From contig NZ_LR134117.1 of the NCBI RefSeq assembly GCF_900635445.1, forward strand, positions 1,178,001-1,242,000: 64,000 nucleotides of DNA. The letters are read 5' to 3'. Shown here piece after piece: positions 1 to 8,403 of the stretch; position 1 is the first letter of the stretch, and each line of letters begins with the position of its first letter. The stretch is from Serratia odorifera. GTDB lineage: Bacteria; Pseudomonadota; Gammaproteobacteria; Enterobacterales; Enterobacteriaceae. The notes under the pieces were generated by a model. The model did no database searches, was not told the DNA's origin, and was given only the letters and a program-made list of their open reading frames with translations. The position numbers and the translations under genes are program-made.

Positions 1-43
1 CATTCACTTGCCGCCTCGATGCAACTCGAATTATTTGGGGTAT
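1..43 (-). repeat. Dispersed intergenic repeat, end fragment cut by window edge
   Basis: Read on the minus strand this begins ATACCCC, continues through TTCGAGTTGCATCGAGGCGGCAAG and runs off the window. The same block (ATACCC, then C/TGAGTTGCATC, then GGCGGCAAGC) recurs at 1476-1510, in every unit of the 14.5-15.4 kb array and, diverged, at 32.6 kb. It is therefore one terminus of a short repeat family found in intergenic spaces of this genome. Confidence 0.6.
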
Positions 44-220
44 ATTATTAATCATATCCGAATCGTTGGTATGGCAGCCAAGAAGCCCGCGTGAGCATAC
101 CAGGCACTGACCGGTCAGTGATGGTCGCTGCCACTACAACGAATAAGGAAATAGTGGTATTGAAGCTAACAGTGCTCTACCGATCAGACAATAGCCGCCA
201 ATAAGAATTTTATTCACGTT

Positions 221-1201
221 ATGTATGAAACCTTCCGCCCTCTCACCGGGGCCAGTAATCCGCACCTGCAAACGCTGCTGCCACGCCTGGTACGTCGTCG
301 CGTACGACTGAAACCGCATTGGCAACGGCTGAACCTGCCTGATGGCGACTTTCTCGATCTCGCCTGGAGCGAAGACCCGCGCCTGGCGCGCGACAAACCG
401 CGGGTAGTGCTGTTTCACGGCCTGGAAGGCAACTTCTACAGTCCGTATGCCCACGGCCTGTTGCACGCCTGGCAGCAAAAGGGCTGGCTCGGCGTGGTGA
501 TGCATTTTCGCGGTTGCAGCGGCGTGCCAAACCGCCAGCAACGCATTTACCATTCCGGTGAAACCGAAGACGCCCGCTTCTTCCTGCAATGGTTGCGCGA
601 CAGCTATGGCACTGCGCCAACCGCGGCAGTCGGCGTATCGCTCGGCGGCAATATGCTCGCCTGCTATCTGGCACAGCAGGAAGGCAATAGCCTGCTGGAC
701 GCGGCGGTGGTGGTCTCGGCACCGTTAATGCTCGAACCCTGCTCGTGGCGTATGGATCAGGGATTCTCCCGCGTATATCAGCATTACCTGCTGGGTCAGT
801 TGAAGCAGAACGCCACGCGAAAACTGCTGCATTATCCCGGCACCCTGCCGCTGAAATTGCCGCAGTTGCAGGGCTTGCGCCGCATTCGCGATTTCGACGA
901 TCTGATTACCTCGCGCATTCACGGCTTCAGCGACGCCACGGATTATTACCGCCGTTGCAGCGCCTTGCCGCTGCTGCCGAAGATCCAGACACCGTTGCTG
1001 ATCATCCATGCCAAGGACGATCCGTTCATGACCGACGAGGTGATCCCTGACCTCGCCAGCCTGCCGCACAATATCGAATATCAACTGACGGAATGCGGTG
1101 GCCACGTCGGCTTCGTCGGCGGCTCGCTAAAAAAACCCTACATGTGGCTGGAATACCGCATTCCCTCCTGGCTTACCCCTTATCTGGAACAGAACACGTG
1201 A
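221..1201 (+). CDS. yheT: YheT-type alpha/beta-hydrolase
   Basis: A 326-residue predicted hydrolase of the AB-hydrolase/YheT family; the physiological substrate in E. coli is not firmly established. The nucleophile elbow G-V-S-L-G-G puts Ser at residue 140, the HAKDDPF segment supplies the acidic residue (266 or 267), and GGHVGF supplies His295, giving an intact Ser-Asp-His triad. The oxyanion region HGLEG (66-70) is also present. No signal peptide is visible, so it should be cytoplasmic. The protein is slightly shorter at the N terminus than E. coli YheT (340 aa). The stop overlaps the GTG start of yheU, and the yheT-yheU-prkB order is the normal enterobacterial cluster. Confidence 0.93.
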   Translation: MYETFRPLTGASNPHLQTLLPRLVRRRVRLKPHWQRLNLPDGDFLDLAWSEDPRLARDKPRVVLFHGLEGNFYSPYAHGLLHAWQQKGWLGVVMHFRGCSGVPNRQQRIYHSGETEDARFFLQWLRDSYGTAPTAAVGVSLGGNMLACYLAQQEGNSLLDAAVVVSAPLMLEPCSWRMDQGFSRVYQHYLLGQLKQNATRKLLHYPGTLPLKLPQLQGLRRIRDFDDLITSRIHGFSDATDYYRRCSALPLLPKIQTPLLIIHAKDDPFMTDEVIPDLASLPHNIEYQLTECGGHVGFVGGSLKKPYMWLEYRIPSWLTPYLEQNT

Positions 1202-1432
1202 TAATCCCCTGGAAAGAACTGGACAGCGAAACGCTGAATAATCTGATCGAATCCTTTGTACTGCGCGAAGGCACTGACTACGGCGAGCATGAACGTTCGC
1301 TGACGCAGAAAGTGGGAGGACGTTCGCCGGCAATTGCAAAGCGGCGAAGTGCTGCTGGTGTGGTCGGAACTGCATGAAACCGTCAATATCATGCCACGTG
1401 GCCAGTTCCGTGCCGGTCAGGAAGAAATGTAA
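1198..1432 (+). CDS. yheU: YheU family small protein (frame broken by one inserted G)
   Basis: Small conserved protein of unknown function (UPF0270/YheU). Translation from the GTG at 1198, which overlaps the yheT stop by 4 nt, gives MIIPWKELD...LIESFVLREGTDYGEHERSLTQKV, matching YheU. The frame is then lost at the G run 1314-1316. Removing one G continues as EDVRRQLQSGEVLLVWSELHETVNIMPRGQF to the TAA at 1430-1432, giving 77 aa against 72 in E. coli. The downstream codons are perfectly conserved, so this looks like a base-calling error rather than decay. Confidence 0.85.
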
Positions 1433-1475
1433 TCCGCCCTATGACTGGACGGGAAAAATCAGGTATCAATGTGCC

Positions 1476-1510
1476 ATACCCTACAGCACTCGAGTTGCAT
1501 CGAGGCGGCC
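1476..1510 (+). repeat. Partial copy of the dispersed intergenic repeat
   Basis: ATACCC, a short variable stretch, then CTCGAGTTGCATCGAGGCGGC match the terminal block of the family seen at 1-43 and in the 125-bp array. The remainder of the yheU-prkB gap is not obviously repeat-derived. It sits about 65 bp before the prkB start. Confidence 0.5.
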
Positions 1511-1573
1511 TACAGCAAAGCAGCTGGAGGTACGACGGATAAAACACGCATTTTAGACGGAGTAACATATCGT

Positions 1574-2447
1574 ATGGTCTGCCAAACATCCCGTATATCG
1601 CGGTAACCGGCTCCAGCGGAGCCGGCACCACCACTACCAGCGTGGCGTTCCGCAAAATATTCCAGCAGTTGAATATTCGCGCCGCACAGTTTGGAAGGCG
1701 ACAGCTTCCACCGCTACACCCGGCCGGAAATGGACGCGGCGATCCGCAAGGCGCGCGACCTCGGCCGTCATATCAGCTATTTTGGCCCCGAAGCCAACGA
1801 CTTCGGCCTGCTGGAGCAGAGCTTCCGTGAATATGGCAACGGCGGCAGCGGCCGTTCACGTAAATATCTGCACACCTATGACGAAGCCGTGCCGTACAAC
1901 CAGGTTCCTGGCACCTTTACACCGTGGGGAAGCCCTGCCGGAACCCACCGACGTGCTGTTCTACGAAGGGCTGCACGGCGGCGTCGTCACCGATCAGCAT
2001 GACGTGGCACAGCAGGTCGATCTGCTGGTCGGCGTGGTGCCAATCGTCAACCTGGAGTGGATCCAGAAGCTGATCCGCGATACTGGCGAACGCGGCCATT
2101 CTCGCGAAGCGGTGATGGATTCGGTAGTGCGTTCGATGGAAGACTATATCAACTACATCACACCGCAGTTTTCACGCACCACATCAACTTCCAGCGCGTG
2201 CCAACGGTGGATACCTCCAACCCGTTTGCCGCCAAGGCCATCCCGTCGCTGGGACGAAAGCTTTGTGGTGATCCACTTCCGCGGGCTGGATCAGATTGAT
2301 TTCCCTTATCTGCTGGCGATGCTGCAAGGCTCGTTTATTTCGCACATCAATACGCTGGTGGTGCCCGGCGGCAAAATGGGACTGGCGATGGAGTTGATCA
2401 TGGCACCGCTGGTGCAGCGGCTGCTGGAAGGCAAAAAGATTGAGTAG
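1574..2447 (+). CDS. prkB: PrkB phosphoribulokinase-like protein (frame broken by about six indels)
   Basis: P-loop protein of the phosphoribulokinase/uridine kinase family; its role outside the Calvin cycle is unclear in enterics. Recognisable pieces in successive frames are the P-loop region AVTGSSGAGTTT, EGDSFHRYTRPEMD, SYFGPEANDFGLLEQ, KYLHTYDEAVPYNQVPGTFTPW, LPEPTDVLFYEGLHGG, VDLLVGVVPIVNLEWIQKLIRDT and a C terminus ending EGKKIE. Compared with the family I find single-base insertions near 1577, 1585, 1692 and 1924, a lost C near 2181 and an extra G near 2251. The net is +4 over 874 nt, which restores 289 aa, the exact E. coli length. No other gene in the first 7 kb is hit this often. 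Confidence 0.85.
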
Positions 2448-2500
2448 CCAGGCGACACCGGACGGGCGCGGGGAGGATTAGGCCACCGCGCCACATGCCA

Positions 2501-2913
2501 TTAGGCACTTCCCGGACTTCAAAGCTGTGGGTAACGCTGGCGGCCTTGCCGAGCATCAGCGCTACCGAACAGTATTTGTCGGCAGACAGATCCACCGCAC
2601 GCTCCACCGCCTTGTCGCCAAGCCCTTTACCGCTGACGATAAAATGCAGGTTGATATGGGTAAATACCCGTGGTGCCTCTTCGCGACGTTCAGAGGTCAG
2701 TTTTACCTCACAATCACGCACGTCGTGACGGCCTTTTTGCAAAATCGACACCACGTCAATCGCGCTGCATCCCCCCACGGACATCAGCACCATTTCCATC
2801 GGACTTGGCGCCTTGTCACCGGCATTGCCGTCCATCAAGACCTGATGGCCAGACGCCGATTCGCCAAGAAACGTTAACCCTTCAACCCATTTGACTCTTG
2901 CCTGCATGCTCAT
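2501..2913 (-). CDS. yhfA: YhfA, OsmC/Ohr-family protein
   Basis: OsmC-like protein, of a family that includes thiol-dependent peroxidases; the specific role of YhfA is uncertain. The sequence shows MQARVKWVEGLTFLGESASGHQVLMDGN, PSPMEMVLMSVGGCSAIDVVSIL with a conserved Cys, and DKYCSVALML with the second Cys. As written, the frame runs past the usual end to 2398 and would overlap prkB. One missing base around 2505-2515 would give a stop at 2501-2503 and about 135 aa, matching the 134-aa E. coli protein, so I prefer that end. ATGs lie at 2913 and 2907; E. coli uses the MQAR equivalent (2907). It is divergent from crp and convergent with prkB. Confidence 0.85.
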
Positions 2914-3281
2914 GACTCCGATTGATTCTTTGTCATCAGACTACGCGTTAGCAGCAAAACTGGCAACGGAACCTGATACTGGTCATGTGTGAGCGAGACA
3001 ACACAAGACACCCGCGTCACTCTGTGCTACAAACAGAGCCGCAATAACGCTTTCTGGACAGCGCTTTCAGGGAAATGCCCACGGAAAGGCACCTTAATGT
3101 GTATGTTAACAGAATGTAGCTTGCAGCTCTCACTGCAAGTTAATATGCTAGGGCAATAGCGTATTTTTACGTCACGCCTCAAAAACGGTTAATGGTCGCC
3201 GCTCATGGACAGCCATAACACGTTTGACAGGGAACTCTGACCCCTGTGATACAGGCAGATTACAACAGAGGATAACAGCGA
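2914..3281. other. yhfA-crp divergent intergenic region
   Basis: This 368-bp gap holds no gene I can support. It must carry the divergent yhfA promoter and the crp promoter(s), with a long crp 5' leader of about 120 nt as in other enterics. A TGTGA-containing segment (3244-3264) and another near 2988 resemble half-sites for CRP, fitting known crp autoregulation, but neither has a good second half. Confidence 0.5.
3121..3149 (+). promoter_or_regulatory. Candidate sigma-70 promoter for crp
   Basis: TTGCAG (3121-3126), a 17-bp spacer and TATGCT (3144-3149) form a good sigma-70 match upstream of crp. Initiation about 7 nt downstream would give a leader of roughly 125 nt. This is inference from pattern only. 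Confidence 0.5.
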
Positions 3282-3914
3282 ATGGTTCTCGGCAAACCGC
3301 AAACAGACCCTACTCTCGAATGGTTCCTGTCTCATTGCCATATCCACAAATATCCATCGAAAAGTACGCTGATTCACCAAGGTGAAAAGGCCGAAACGCT
3401 TTACTACATCGTGAAAGGCTCCGTTGCGGTGCTGATCAAGGATGAAGAAGGCAAAGAGATGATCCTGTCCTATCTCAATCAGGGCGATTTCATCGGCGAA
3501 CTTGGATTATTTGAAGAAGGCCAGGAACGCAGCGCCTGGGTTAGGGCTAAAACCGCCTGTGAAGTGGCTGAAATTTCCTATAAGAAATTCCGTCAGCTGA
3601 TCCAGGTGAACCCTGACATTCTGATGCGCCTGTCGGCGCAGATGGCAAGCCGCCTACAGATCACCTCAGAGAAAGTGGGTAACCTCGCCTTCCTAGACGT
3701 TACCGGCCGCATTGCGCAAACCCTGCTCAATCTGGCCAAACAGCCGGATGCCATGACTCACCCGGACGGCATGCAAATTAAAATCACCCGTCAGGAAATT
3801 GGTCAAATCGTCGGTTGTTCACGCGAAACGGTTGGCCGTATTCTGAAAATGCTCGAAGATCAAAACCTGATTTCCGCACACGGCAAAACCATCGTCGTCT
3901 ACGGTACCCGTTAA
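3282..3914 (+). CDS. crp: cAMP receptor protein CRP
   Basis: Global transcription regulator, a homodimer binding cAMP and TGTGA-N6-TCACA sites. The 210-aa protein has the cyclic-nucleotide-binding beta-roll (about 1-135) with the GELGLFEEGQERSAW phosphate-binding cassette. A long dimerisation helix around LMRLSAQMASRLQ and the C-terminal helix-turn-helix with the recognition helix SRETVGRILKML follow. It is nearly identical to E. coli CRP. Monocistronic, with a strong hairpin terminator 22 nt after the stop. Confidence 0.99.
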   Translation: MVLGKPQTDPTLEWFLSHCHIHKYPSKSTLIHQGEKAETLYYIVKGSVAVLIKDEEGKEMILSYLNQGDFIGELGLFEEGQERSAWVRAKTACEVAEISYKKFRQLIQVNPDILMRLSAQMASRLQITSEKVGNLAFLDVTGRIAQTLLNLAKQPDAMTHPDGMQIKITRQEIGQIVGCSRETVGRILKMLEDQNLISAHGKTIVVYGTR

Positions 3915-3935
3915 TCCATTAAAACGGCACGCTTC

Positions 3936-3972
3936 AAAAAATGCCGGTCAGTTAACGCTGACCGGCATTTTT
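3936..3972 (+). terminator. Rho-independent terminator of crp
   Basis: The arms 3941-3951 (ATGCCGGTCAG) and 3958-3968 pair perfectly over 11 bp around a 6-nt loop, with an A-run before and a T-run (3968-3972) after, so it could act in both directions. Confidence 0.9.
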
Positions 3973-4035
3973 ATGCGCCGTTTACCGTGGGCACAGTCGG
4001 ACATCCGATACCGTCTGCCGACCGCCGGTGGGTAG

Positions 4036-5256
4036 CTACCCGGCGTTGATCACGTCCTGAACCGCCAGCTCAAACAACGCCATACCGTCGGCAATATCTT
4101 GCGGCTCAACGACCAGCGACGGCGCAAATCGGATCACGTTCGGCCCGGCATTTAAAATCATCAGGCCACGCGCGGCGGCCGCGGTGAGGAAATCACGCGC
4201 CTTGCCGTGGTAAGGCGCCGTCAGTTCGGCGCCGATCAACAGCCCCATACCGCGAATCTCGCTGAAAATACGGTATTTTTCGCCAATGTCCCGCAACGCC
4301 GCAACATACAGCGTATGACGCTGTTCGACGCCGCTCAACACTTCGGCGGTATTGATCACGTCCAACGCCGCCTCCGCCACCGCGCAGGCTAGCGGATTGC
4401 CGCCATAGGTGGTGCCGTGGGTACCGACCTGCATCACCGAAGCAATCTCCTCGGTGGTCAGCATGGCGCTGACCGGGAAACCGCCGCCCAACGCTTTGGC
4501 GGTGGTCAGAATATCCGGCGTCACACCGTAGTGCATATAGGCGAACAGCTTGCCGCTGCGCCCCATACCGCTTTGCACTTCATCAAATACCAACAGCGCC
4601 TGGTGGCGATCGCACAGTTCACGCACACCTTGCAGGAACTGCGCATCCACCGGAGTAATACCGCCTTCGCCCTGAATCGGCTCCATCACCACCGCGCAGG
4701 TGTGATCGTCCATCACCGCCTTGACCGCCGCCAGATCGTTGAACGGTACATGCACGATGTCGGCCGGCTTCGGCCCGAAGCCGTCGGAATACTTCGCCTG
4801 GCCGCCAACCGAGACGGTAAACAGCGTACGGCCATGGAACGCGTTATAAAACGCGATGATTTTGGTTTTGTACGGGCTGTGGCGGGTAATGGCATAGTGG
4901 CGCGCCAGCTTGAATGCCGCTTCGTTGGCTTCGGCGCCGGAATTGGCGAAGAACACCCGATCGGCGAAAGTCGCGGCGATAAGCTTGCTGGCCAGGCGCA
5001 GCGACGGCTCGTTGGTAAAGACATTGCTGGTGTGCCACAGGGTTTCGCCCTGCTGCTTCAGCGCCGCCACCAATGCCGGGTGGCAATGCCCCAGCGCAGT
5101 CACCGCAATACCGCCAGAGAAATCAATATACTCCTTGCCGTTGCTGTCCCACACTCGGCTGCCCTTGCCCTTGACGGGGACAAACTGGGCAGGTGCATAA
5201 ACAGGCAGAATAACCTGGTCGAACGTATTGCGGCTGACTGGGTATTTTTCGGTCAT
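4036..5256 (-). CDS. argD: Acetylornithine/succinyldiaminopimelate aminotransferase
   Basis: PLP-dependent class III aminotransferase for arginine (N-acetylornithine) and lysine (succinyl-diaminopimelate) biosynthesis. PLP Lys is K254 in TTAKALGGGFP; D225 in VFDEVQSGMGR contacts the pyridine nitrogen; NSGAEANEAAFKLAR (105-119) binds phosphate. Starting at the ATG at 5254-5256 gives 406 aa, exactly the E. coli ArgD length; the upstream in-frame extension is A/T-rich leader and contains ARG boxes. The pabA-argD order is conserved, and the ArgR sites upstream favour ArgD over the catabolic paralogue AstC. Confidence 0.95.
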   Translation of the reverse strand: MTEKYPVSRNTFDQVILPVYAPAQFVPVKGKGSRVWDSNGKEYIDFSGGIAVTALGHCHPALVAALKQQGETLWHTSNVFTNEPSLRLASKLIAATFADRVFFANSGAEANEAAFKLARHYAITRHSPYKTKIIAFYNAFHGRTLFTVSVGGQAKYSDGFGPKPADIVHVPFNDLAAVKAVMDDHTCAVVMEPIQGEGGITPVDAQFLQGVRELCDRHQALLVFDEVQSGMGRSGKLFAYMHYGVTPDILTTAKALGGGFPVSAMLTTEEIASVMQVGTHGTTYGGNPLACAVAEAALDVINTAEVLSGVEQRHTLYVAALRDIGEKYRIFSEIRGMGLLIGAELTAPYHGKARDFLTAAAARGLMILNAGPNVIRFAPSLVVEPQDIADGMALFELAVQDVINAG

Positions 5257-5302
5257 TATTGGGTCCACCCTGAACGTGATCGGATTTTCAATGTTGCCAT
5301 TA

Positions 5303-5341
5303 AGTGAAAATATAATCACAAAATATGCATAAAAAACCAAT
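5303..5341 (-). promoter_or_regulatory. Pair of ARG boxes (ArgR operator) upstream of argD
   Basis: Two 18-bp stretches, 5303-5320 (AGTGAAAATATAATCACA) and 5324-5341 (TATGCATAAAAAACCAAT), resemble the ARG box TNTGAATWWWWATTCANW and are separated by exactly 3 bp, the standard spacing for one ArgR hexamer. They lie 47-85 bp upstream of the argD start, where a repressor would cover the promoter. Confidence 0.7.
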
Positions 5342-5388
5342 CAAGGGCAAACCTAAATCGCCAAAAAAGGAAAAAAACTCATAACCGG

Positions 5389-5964
5389 TTAACTTTTAAG
5401 GAAATTATCCAGCAGTTGGTGCCCCTGCTCGCTGAGAATGCTTTCCGGGTGAAACTGCACCCCTTCCAGCGCCAGCTGACGATGGCGGATCCCCATGATT
5501 TCGTCAGGTTCGCCGTCGCGCTCACTCCAGGCGGTTACCTCAAAGCAGTCTGGCAACGTGGCGGCTTCCAGCACCAGCGAGTGGTAACGGGTTACGGTCA
5601 ACGGATTGTTCAGCCCAGCAAAAACGCCGCCGTTATGGTGCCGAATGGCAGAGGTCTTGCCATGCATCACCTGACGGGCGCGTACCACCGTGGCGCCAAA
5701 CACCTGCCCCAACGCCTGATGGCCGAGGCATACGCCCAAAATGGGCAGCCTGCCGGCAAAGTGGCGAATGGCAGCAAGAGAAATGCCCGCCTCATTCGGC
5801 GTGCACGGGCCGGGTGAAATCACCAGTCGCTGTGGCGCAAGCCGTTCAATATCGGCCAGTTGCAATTCATCGTTGCGCTTGACCAACACTTCGGCGCCCA
5901 ACTGGCAGAAGTATTGGTACAGGTTGTAGGTGAAAGAGTCGTAGTTATCAATCAGCAGCAGCAT
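5389..5964 (-). CDS. pabA: Aminodeoxychorismate synthase glutamine amidotransferase subunit
   Basis: Supplies ammonia from glutamine to PabB for 4-amino-4-deoxychorismate (folate pathway). Class-I glutamine amidotransferase of 191 aa (187 in E. coli). Nucleophile Cys79 is in GVCLGHQALG, and His172 and Glu174 are in VQFHPES. The N terminus MLLLIDNYDSFTYNLYQYF is typical. Paralogue TrpG would normally be fused or sit in a trp operon; the argD linkage supports PabA. The fic/yhfG genes that neighbour pabA in E. coli are absent. Confidence 0.95.
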   Translation of the reverse strand: MLLLIDNYDSFTYNLYQYFCQLGAEVLVKRNDELQLADIERLAPQRLVISPGPCTPNEAGISLAAIRHFAGRLPILGVCLGHQALGQVFGATVVRARQVMHGKTSAIRHHNGGVFAGLNNPLTVTRYHSLVLEAATLPDCFEVTAWSERDGEPDEIMGIRHRQLALEGVQFHPESILSEQGHQLLDNFLKS

Positions 5965-6022
5965 GACATGTCCAGGCAGAAAAAAGCTGCGCTAGTTTAC
6001 TGCCGCTGACGAAATTTTCCGC

Positions 6023-7546
6023 TTACTTTTTACGGCCGCCCATAATCGATCCCAAAACGCCGCGCAAAATCTGCTTGCCGAGGTCGCGAGCCATGCTCTT
6101 GGCCGCCGTTTGAACAATACCATCGCGCTTGCCGCCGCGTGGACCGGTAGAGCCGAACAGCAGATCGTTCAACCCGCCCATCAGGCCACCACCGGCTGCA
6201 TCCGCCGCCGGTTTCTGTGCCGGTTGCCCCGGCGGTGGCGTGCCTACGGTGGCAAAACCTTCCGAAGACAGTTTTTCATAGGCGGACTCGCGATCGACCA
6301 TATCTTCATAACGACCATACAGCGGCGATTTATTGATCGCGCTGTTGAGCCCGTCGGCACCCAGCATGCCCATCTTCGATTCCGGCGCGATGACCATTGC
6401 CCGCTCCACCACGTTGGGCCGCCCTTTTTCATCCAGGAACGACACCAGCGCTTCACCGACGCCCAGTTCGGTAATCGCCGTTTCCGCATCAAAGTCGGGG
6501 TTGGCGCGCATGGTCTGCGCCGCCGCCTTCACCGCTTTCTGATCGCGTGGCGTAAAGGCACGCAGCGCGTGTTGCACACGGTTGCCCAACTGGCCCAGCA
6601 CGCTGTCGGGAATATCCAGCGGGTTTTGCGTAACAAAATAGATGCCGACGCCTTTTGAGCGGATCAGACGTACCACCTGCTCAATCTTGGTCAGCAGTGC
6701 CGGCGGCGCGTCGTTGAACAACAGATGCGCCTCATCAAAGAAAAATACCAGCTTCGGCTGTTCCGGATCGCCCACTTCCGGCAAATGTTCAAACAGCTCG
6801 GCCAGCAGCCACAGCAGAAAGACCGAGTACAGTTTTGGCTGGTTGATCAGTTTGTCTGCCGCCAACAGGTTGATGTTGCCGTGGCCATTGGCATCGGTTT
6901 TCATCAGATCGTTAATGTCGAGCATCGGTTCGCCAAAGAACTGATTGGCACCCTGCTCTTCCAGCGTCAATAGCCCGCGCTGAATGGCGCCGACCGAAGC
7001 GGAGGAGATATTGCCGTATTGGGTCTGGAACTGCTTGGCGTTGTCGCCGACGTACTGCACCATGGCACGCAGATCTTTCATATCCAGCAGCAGCAAGGCG
7101 TTGTCATCGGCGATTTTGAACACCAACTGCAACACACCGCTTTGCACCTCGTTCAGATCCAGCAGACGCGCCAGCAGCAGTGGGCCAAGATCGGATACGG
7201 TGGCGCGGATCGGGTGGCCTTTTTCACCGTAAATATCCCACGGAATAATGGTACAGGCTTGCGGTTGCCAATCGGTGACGCCGATCGCCGCCAGCCGCGC
7301 CTGCAGTTTTTCATTCGGCACCGCCTCGGTGCCGATACCCGACAGATCGCCTTTAACGTCCGACAAAAAGACCGGCACACCGAGGCGCGAGAACTGCTCG
7401 GCCATTTTTTGCAGCGTCACGGTTTTACCGGTACCGGTCGCGCCGGTGATCAGACCGTGGCGGTTGGCCAAGGCCGGTAAAATCACCAGATCCTGCACTG
7501 GTTTTCCGTCTTTCATCGCTTTGGCGATAATCCGTGCTTCACTCAT
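6023..7546 (-). CDS. yjgR: YjgR-like HerA-type P-loop ATPase (DUF853)
   Basis: 507-aa member of the HerA/DUF853 helicase-like ATPase family, of unknown physiological role; the E. coli homologue YjgR is about 500 aa. Walker A GATGTGKT is at 35-42 and Walker B VFFFDEAH at 267-274. A GAIQRGLLTLEEQG motif and a conserved GKQILRGVLGSIMGGR C terminus are present, with a low-complexity Pro/Gln/Ala stretch at about 445-465. In E. coli this gene lies elsewhere (near the yjgP/yjgQ region), so its place between pabA and the bts genes is a lineage-specific arrangement. It appears to be transcribed alone. Confidence 0.85.
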   Translation of the reverse strand: MSEARIIAKAMKDGKPVQDLVILPALANRHGLITGATGTGKTVTLQKMAEQFSRLGVPVFLSDVKGDLSGIGTEAVPNEKLQARLAAIGVTDWQPQACTIIPWDIYGEKGHPIRATVSDLGPLLLARLLDLNEVQSGVLQLVFKIADDNALLLLDMKDLRAMVQYVGDNAKQFQTQYGNISSASVGAIQRGLLTLEEQGANQFFGEPMLDINDLMKTDANGHGNINLLAADKLINQPKLYSVFLLWLLAELFEHLPEVGDPEQPKLVFFFDEAHLLFNDAPPALLTKIEQVVRLIRSKGVGIYFVTQNPLDIPDSVLGQLGNRVQHALRAFTPRDQKAVKAAAQTMRANPDFDAETAITELGVGEALVSFLDEKGRPNVVERAMVIAPESKMGMLGADGLNSAINKSPLYGRYEDMVDRESAYEKLSSEGFATVGTPPPGQPAQKPAADAAGGGLMGGLNDLLFGSTGPRGGKRDGIVQTAAKSMARDLGKQILRGVLGSIMGGRKK

Positions 7547-7676
7547 TTTCTTTTCCTTTGACGCTGACGCGGCGCAAACGCGCCTGTAGATGCCATAAAG
7601 CTATAAGCGCGGCCCGATCGCGTCAAGGGCAAACGAAACGATGTGTCGGCAAGCGTGGCGTGACGCCAGCCCGCTA

Positions 7677-8403
7677 TTATCCCCGCAGCCCCAGTTCCTC
7701 TTTCAGCGACTTAAGATAGCGGCGGCTGACCGGCACCGGGTCGCCGACCGGCATGATCATTTCTGCCGCGCCGCTGTCGTCAAAGCGTATTTCCCGTACC
7801 TGCTCCAGATTGACCAGATATTGCCGATGGCAACGCACCAGCGGGCGTGCGATTTTCCAGCGTACGCAGCGTCAGTTCGGTAAAGCACTCCATACCGTCA
7901 TTGCGCACCACGTAGACGCCGCTTGAGCGCGAACGAATGGCGACCACCTCCTCGAAACGCAGCAGGTAAATACGGCTATGGCCGGTGCAGGGGATGTATT
8001 TCAGGTATCCCTCGCTTTCCGGCAGTGCCGCAATGTCCTGCGGTACACGGCGCTGTTGCAGTCGTTGCAAGGTTTTGTTCAATCGTTGCGGCTCGGCCGG
8101 TTTTAGCAAGTAGTCGAAGGCATGCTGCTCAAACGCCTGCAAGGCGTATTCATCATAAGCGGTGAGAAATACAATGTACGGCATTCGGTTCGGGTCGAGC
8201 ATACCGACCAACTCCAGCCCGCTGATACGCGGCATCTGAATATCCAGAAACACCACGTCCGGTTGCAGGCGGTGGATCTGGCTGATGGCCTCTATCGCAT
8301 TGGCGCTTTCGCCGACGATGGTTACGCCATCCTCCGCGTCCAGTAAATGGCGCAGGTTGTCACGGGCCGAGGGTTCATCGTCGACAATCAATACATTCAG
8401 CAT
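7677..8403 (-). CDS. btsR: LytTR response regulator BtsR (frame broken by one inserted base)
   Basis: Response regulator of the BtsS/BtsR (YehU/YehT) pyruvate-sensing pair. It has a receiver domain MLNVLIVDDEPSARDNLR with phospho-Asp in VVFLDIQMPRISG, and a LytTR DNA-binding domain at about 140-241. The frame is lost at the G run 7843-7845. Deleting one base restores TPLVRCHRQYLVNLEQVREIRF...PVSRRYLKSLKEELGLRG and a stop at 7677-7679. That gives 241 aa against 239 in E. coli. The ATG at 8401-8403 overlaps the btsS stop. Usual target btsT (pyruvate transporter) is not in the window. Confidence 0.9.

Noticed and set aside
2398..2500. Read-through extension of yhfA overlapping the prkB 3' end
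   Set aside because: The extra 34 residues have no family counterpart; a single missing base near the end gives the expected length and stop.
4417..5307. 296-codon plus-strand frame opposite argD
   Set aside because: It is a shadow of the conserved argD gene in high-GC sequence, with no recognisable domain.
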